Assembly (NCBI GenBank): GCA_025999115.1
Contig: BNWW01000071.1
Location: 1-8,907, forward strand
Source of the DNA: Bacteroidia bacterium
GTDB taxonomy: Bacteria; Bacteroidota; Bacteroidia; Bacteroidales; Azobacteroidaceae
Length of the DNA stretch: 8,907 bases
Direction: 5' to 3'
Below, piece by piece: positions 6,349 through 8,907 of this stretch. The number at the start of each line of letters is the position of its first letter. Within the stretch, counting starts at the first letter, position 1. A program made the position numbers and the translations under genes. The notes under the pieces were generated by a model. The model was not told the DNA's origin. It saw nothing but the letters and a program-made list of their open reading frames with translations, and ran no database searches.

Positions 6349-7998
6349 TAAATACTCAATGGCAGCTTCCAAAATCTCATCCTTACCGGCTTTGATGGAT
6401 TCCATAGTAGGATAAACCTCAATATCGGGAATGATGCCTTTTCGTTGTAATTCAGTCCCATCCGATGAAAAAGCGCCAATTCCGGAAAAGATTGCCGTAT
6501 GATTTTCCAAAAGAGGGAAGCGTATAACGTGTTCCAATGCCCCTGATGTCGGACGTCCAATCAGTATTGCGTGGTAATTAGCGCGAGCACCCCAAGCTCG
6601 CGATTCCAAAGAACTTTGAGTCCTTTCATCAATTAAAAAAATAATTTTCCCTTTAAATTGAGGACACTCTATGCTATCCGGAATGGTGTATTGTTGTATA
6701 TTTTTCGCCCAAGCATAAGCTCCGGGATGTTCCACATCCGGTAAAATAAGTGAAAACAAACGGATCTCTTTTTGGTCTGTCAGATGACTATCAAGTTTGA
6801 GCACGTTATACTGATATGGACCAAATTTTCGCAAGTCAAAAACAATACCTTCCGCATCTGAAAAAGATTGAAATATCAAATCAATATATTCTGTCGTTAA
6901 TAATGACAAATCAACATAGCCGATATCATTGGTAAGCCATCTGTGGGGGAGTGGATCTGTCTTCTTAAAAGGATAGGGAAACACATAAACTGTTAGTTTT
7001 TGATCCATTCTTGAAATGGCAACATCTGTTTCATGGAAAAATATCATTTCAGCCACAAAACAGTTTATACGGTATTCTTTGTTGCCTGAAGTGGATGCCG
7101 AAATCAAAACAGATAGACTGTCCCGGATATGATTTATATCCCGTTCTCCGATGCTATTGACTATATCTCCTTTATTTAATCCTCCCCTGTCTATTCTCAC
7201 AATTGTTTTTCCGTCCACTATTTCAATAATATTCTGACTTTCGCCAGGATACCCTTCGTCAAAAGTAAGGTAGCCATGACCGTCATTAAGAGCTGCTGCC
7301 AATTTCAAAAATGCTATCTGATAAGACTGTCTATCAGTGGCTTCGATAAATGGCATAATAAATTCGCTCAATGTCTTATCCCACGATTTGTCCATGAGAT
7401 ATTTATGGGGCGAGAAATAATAAATCATGTTCCAATATCTAAAAAGAGCCAATAGACGATATGGACACGAAGATATGACATTGGGATTATATTCTTTTTC
7501 ATTAGAAATTGTGAAGGGCCTGTTCAAATCATAACCGATACTATAGTAAGACGGATGTTTTACCCATTGTGAAGCTATCTTTTTCAACTCGTCTTGCAGA
7601 GTATCATTCAAAAACGAGTTATCCAACCAGCATAAGTTGACATTCATGTTCAAGGAATCATTCCAATCAACATCCCTTTTGTCACTATATTCTCCGGCAA
7701 CATCAAGCATCTTTTTAAGTTCTGTATTAACCATTTCCGGGGTAGAAGCCGAATAAATATTTTCTAATCTATCCAATAAAATTTCATCCCAATCTAATTT
7801 GCCTGCCGTAACGTTTGGATGATAGTATTTCAGCAAACCCCAAACACGGCAAGTAATCACCCATTTAGTGGTGTCGTTGAACGGATAGTCGCAGACAAAT
7901 TCGCAAGGACGGACAAAATATTCTTTTGGTTCCGGTTGAGAATGGCAACTAAGTGTTATGCAACCAATGTAAGCGATTAGAATTATCCAATATTTCAT
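6337..7998 (-). CDS. S41-family (tail-specific protease-like) peptidase, probable lipoprotein
   Basis: This encodes 553 residues. The N-terminus MKYWIILIAYIGCITLSC is a signal sequence with a possible, non-ideal lipobox at Cys18, so the protein is likely anchored in the periplasm or at the surface. Residues about 170-245 form the helical part, with ALNDGHGYLTF at 236-246 carrying His241 near the active site. A PDZ-like segment follows (about 257-305; RGGLNKGDIVNSIGER). The S41 catalytic domain is at about 355-530: GYVDLS, GIVFDLRKFG, then KIIFLIDERTQSSLES, with Ser462 the likely nucleophile and Glu465 at the expected spacing, GRPTSG, and the family-typical DGTELQRKGIIPDIEVYPT near the end. 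Length fits full-size Bacteroidetes S41 proteins. It could process or degrade peptides in the envelope, perhaps the RiPP product encoded nearby, but that link is positional only. Two XRE genes flank it. The frame is intact. Confidence 0.88.
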   Translation of the reverse strand: MKYWIILIAYIGCITLSCHSQPEPKEYFVRPCEFVCDYPFNDTTKWVITCRVWGLLKYYHPNVTAGKLDWDEILLDRLENIYSASTPEMVNTELKKMLDVAGEYSDKRDVDWNDSLNMNVNLCWLDNSFLNDTLQDELKKIASQWVKHPSYYSIGYDLNRPFTISNEKEYNPNVISSCPYRLLALFRYWNMIYYFSPHKYLMDKSWDKTLSEFIMPFIEATDRQSYQIAFLKLAAALNDGHGYLTFDEGYPGESQNIIEIVDGKTIVRIDRGGLNKGDIVNSIGERDINHIRDSLSVLISASTSGNKEYRINCFVAEMIFFHETDVAISRMDQKLTVYVFPYPFKKTDPLPHRWLTNDIGYVDLSLLTTEYIDLIFQSFSDAEGIVFDLRKFGPYQYNVLKLDSHLTDQKEIRLFSLILPDVEHPGAYAWAKNIQQYTIPDSIECPQFKGKIIFLIDERTQSSLESRAWGARANYHAILIGRPTSGALEHVIRFPLLENHTAIFSGIGAFSSDGTELQRKGIIPDIEVYPTMESIKAGKDEILEAAIEYLNKN

Positions 7999-8010
7999 AA
8001 ACTATATTTT

Positions 8011-8048
8011 AAAAAAGCTACGATATAAAAATAAGCCTATATCATAGC
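8011..8048 (-). terminator. Intrinsic-terminator-like hairpin in the S41 transcript leader (candidate attenuator)
   Basis: On the minus-strand RNA, GCTATGATAT (8048-8039) pairs with ATATCGTAGC (8026-8017) along ten positions, one of them G-U, around a 12-base loop, and is followed immediately by six U (8016-8011). Only 12 bases then remain before the S41 ATG, so transcripts from the upstream promoter must read through it. Upstream segments can compete: AAGCCT (8081-8076) is complementary to AGGCTT in the loop (8038-8033) and to AGGCT at the base of the stem (8050-8046), and TACGATA (8074-8068) is complementary to seven bases of the 3' arm (8025-8019). The pairings are seen; conditional termination is inferred. 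Confidence 0.6.
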
Positions 8049-8159
8049 CTTGTTTATTGATACTTGTTATCGTACAGGCTTGTGTGTGAATTATATTAAG
8101 CACAGTTACATGTATTACACGTATAACTTATTATTAATTCTTGAAAATTTTTCCTTCCA

Positions 8160-8190
8160 CAAAAATATTTTTTAAAATTAATATCACAAA
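8160..8190 (-). promoter_or_regulatory. Bacteroidetes-type promoter of the S41 peptidase gene
   Basis: On the minus strand, TTTG (8187-8190), a 19-base spacer and TATTTTTG (8160-8167) match the TTTG / TAnnTTTG consensus exactly. The start would be near 8153, giving an unusually long leader of about 155 bases before the ATG at 7998, and that leader contains the hairpin. Confidence 0.7.
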
Positions 8191-8197
8191 GATATTA
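8179..8197. promoter_or_regulatory. Operator-like dyad over the -33 box of the S41 promoter
   Basis: TAATATC (8179-8185) and GATATTA (8191-8197) are a perfect 7-bp inverted repeat with a 5-base centre that contains the -33 TTTG (8187-8190, minus strand). A dimeric repressor bound here would block the promoter. Either XRE protein is a candidate, but nothing in the sequence proves it. Confidence 0.5.
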
Positions 8198-8316
8198 GAA
8201 AATAGCAATATGGGTTCCTAATAAAAGTTGTTATTTTAATCACTTTTGCTATAATTTTTCACATATAACTATAACTCTCTTATTTTTAACCATTTAAAAT
8301 ATCGAGATGATAATAT

Positions 8317-8345
8317 ATTGTTTCTGCAAATATTGATTATCTTTG
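8317..8345 (+). promoter_or_regulatory. Bacteroidetes-type promoter of the second XRE gene
   Basis: ATTG (8317-8320), a 17-base spacer and TATCTTTG (8338-8345) fit the consensus -33 and -7 boxes. The start would be near 8352, about 24 bases before the ATG at 8376. Confidence 0.6.
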
Positions 8346-8350
8346 CAGAA
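8322..8350. promoter_or_regulatory. 9-bp inverted repeat overlapping the second XRE promoter (candidate autoregulatory operator)
   Basis: TTCTGCAAA (8322-8330) and TTTGCAGAA (8342-8350) are perfect inverted repeats separated by 11 bases. The right arm covers half of the -7 box. Such placement is typical of XRE/Cro-type autorepression. Confidence 0.6.
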
Positions 8351-8375
8351 CAAAATATCTCTTTATACATAAAAT

Positions 8376-8759
8376 ATGGCAACGTTAGGAACTAAATTGT
8401 TGAATTTGAGAAAAGAACATAAACTTTCACAGGCAGAATTAGCCGAAAAACTGGAAGTTTCACAAAATGCTTATAATAAATGAGAAGCCGACAGATGCAA
8501 GCCGGGTATAGATAATCTTCACAAAATATCAATTTTCTACCAAGTGGATATATATGAATTATTAAATGATAACGAGAAAATATCTCTTTCAAACAGTAAA
8601 ATTAAAGGCGAAAATAATATTATTGCCAATACTATTCCTACAATAAATATTCAGCAATCAAAGGAATTGATAGAGAATGTTCTTCAAAACCAAGCGCAAA
8701 TCTCGCGCCTGCTTGAAATGCAATACAAATTGATGGAGGATATACTGAAAAGAAATTGA
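8376..8759 (+). pseudogene. XRE-family helix-turn-helix regulator interrupted by an in-frame TGA
   Basis: From ATG at 8376 the frame gives MATLGTKLLNLRKEHKLSQA, then ELAEKLEVSQNAYNK, and meets TGA at 8481-8483 (codon 36). It then continues in frame as EADRCKPGIDNLHKISIFYQ, a linker, and a coiled-coil end (LLEMQYKLMEDILKRN), finishing at 8757-8759. In this family the recognition helix usually reads YNKWE, so the TGA stands where TGG for tryptophan is expected: a single G to A change in a 127-residue protein. Codon 36 lies within the DNA-binding fold, so the upstream product should be inactive. A GTG at 8544 could restart translation of only the C-terminal 71 residues, enough for a coiled coil that might interfere with a paralogue. 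Layout (HTH, polar linker, coiled coil) parallels the XRE gene at 5847-6191. Recoding of TGA as Trp is unlikely because this gene and the precursor gene both appear to end with TGA. Confidence 0.85.
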
Positions 8760-8817
8760 AGAAAAGTCATTAAGATTGTTAGGGTGCATTTCAAATTGTC
8801 GCATTATACTTATCACT

Positions 8818-8862
8818 ACCGTCCTTGCGAACTGCGAGGAACGAAGTAGGAAGCAATCCGGT
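8818..8862. repeat. Hairpin-forming intergenic repeat of the CATTGCGAG...GAAGCAATC type
   Basis: The element runs from ACCGTCC to ATCCGGT, with matching ACCG/CGGT ends. Inside it TCCTTGC (8822-8828) pairs with GCGAGGA (8834-8840), one G-U, around the loop GAACT. The wording (CTTGCGAACTGCGAGGAACG, then GAAGTAGGAAGCAATCC) resembles a widespread class of dispersed intergenic repeats (GTCATTGCGAG...GAAGCAATC) that I know from many bacterial genomes. It is GC-rich compared with its surroundings and lies 58 bases after the second XRE gene. It might also act as a transcript end for that gene, although no T run follows. Confidence 0.5.
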
Positions 8863-8907
8863 ATTTATTAATGATTATCGGACATTTCACCTTTTGGCTG
8901 AAAGCCA

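Larger units (their letters stand above)
7999..8375. other. 377-base divergent intergenic region between S41 peptidase and second XRE gene
   Basis: This region holds no protein-like reading frame. It contains the S41 promoter with an overlapping dyad, a 155-base S41 transcript leader ending in a terminator-like hairpin, and the XRE promoter with its own dyad; each is listed separately. I saw nothing identifiable in the roughly 120 bases between the two promoters (8198-8316). Confidence 0.7.

Noticed and set aside
8481..8483. TGA read as tryptophan by an altered genetic code
   Set aside because: The precursor gene and this XRE gene appear to end with TGA, Trp is encoded by TGG elsewhere, and the other two internal stops are TAG and TAA, so no single reassignment explains them.
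1..8907. CRISPR array, tRNA or rRNA gene
   Set aside because: I saw no regularly spaced repeats of 24-40 bases and no tRNA-like or rRNA-like stretch on either strand.

Overview
The window looks like chromosome of a Bacteroidales bacterium. The sequence is AT-rich. The promoters fit the Bacteroidetes form (TTTG, about 19 bases, then TAnnTTTG), and start codons are preceded by A-rich stretches rather than Shine-Dalgarno sites. The gene families (GLPGLI protein, carboxypeptidase-like/plug/beta-barrel outer-membrane protein, GG-Bacteroidales radical SAM maturase and precursor) are typical of that order. I cannot name a genus.

The left two thirds (107-5621, minus strand) is a ribosomally made, post-translationally modified peptide (RiPP) operon. 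In transcription order it holds a small precursor peptide with a Gly-Gly leader and a six-cysteine, Ser/Asn-rich core (5358-5621); a secreted GLPGLI-family protein broken by an in-frame TAG (4412-5251); a radical SAM/SPASM-type peptide maturase (3150-4400); a TonB-dependent-receptor-like outer-membrane protein (489-3140); and a 126-residue protein resembling the N-terminal part of the pseudo-radical-SAM partner of these systems, apparently truncated (107-487). Genes after the precursor are packed with gaps of 1 to 11 bases. A good promoter lies before the precursor, and a 13-bp inverted repeat separates the precursor from the rest. The inferred scheme is that the maturase modifies the core, the truncated partner may once have helped bind the leader, and the outer-membrane pair handles export, uptake or assembly at the surface. 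No C39 peptidase or ABC exporter is in the window.

Divergent from the operon is an XRE-type regulator (5847-6191, plus) whose reading frame continues past its stop as a coiled-coil tail. The 225-base divergent region carries several short direct repeats. Next, on the minus strand, is an S41-family peptidase, probably a lipoprotein (6337-7998). It is preceded by a textbook promoter, an operator-like dyad over the -33 box, and a 10-bp hairpin with a six-U tail ending 12 bases before the ATG, which looks like an attenuator. A second XRE gene (8376-8759, plus) is interrupted by TGA at a position where this family normally has tryptophan. The right end has a hairpin-forming intergenic repeat.

The most notable points are the long six-cysteine RiPP core, the possible attenuator before the peptidase, the precursor/GLPGLI inverted repeat, the truncated pseudo-radical-SAM protein, and three separate nonsense codons (TAG, TAA, TGA), all explicable by C:G to T:A changes, which suggest a decaying or phase-variable locus, or damaged/erroneous sequence.
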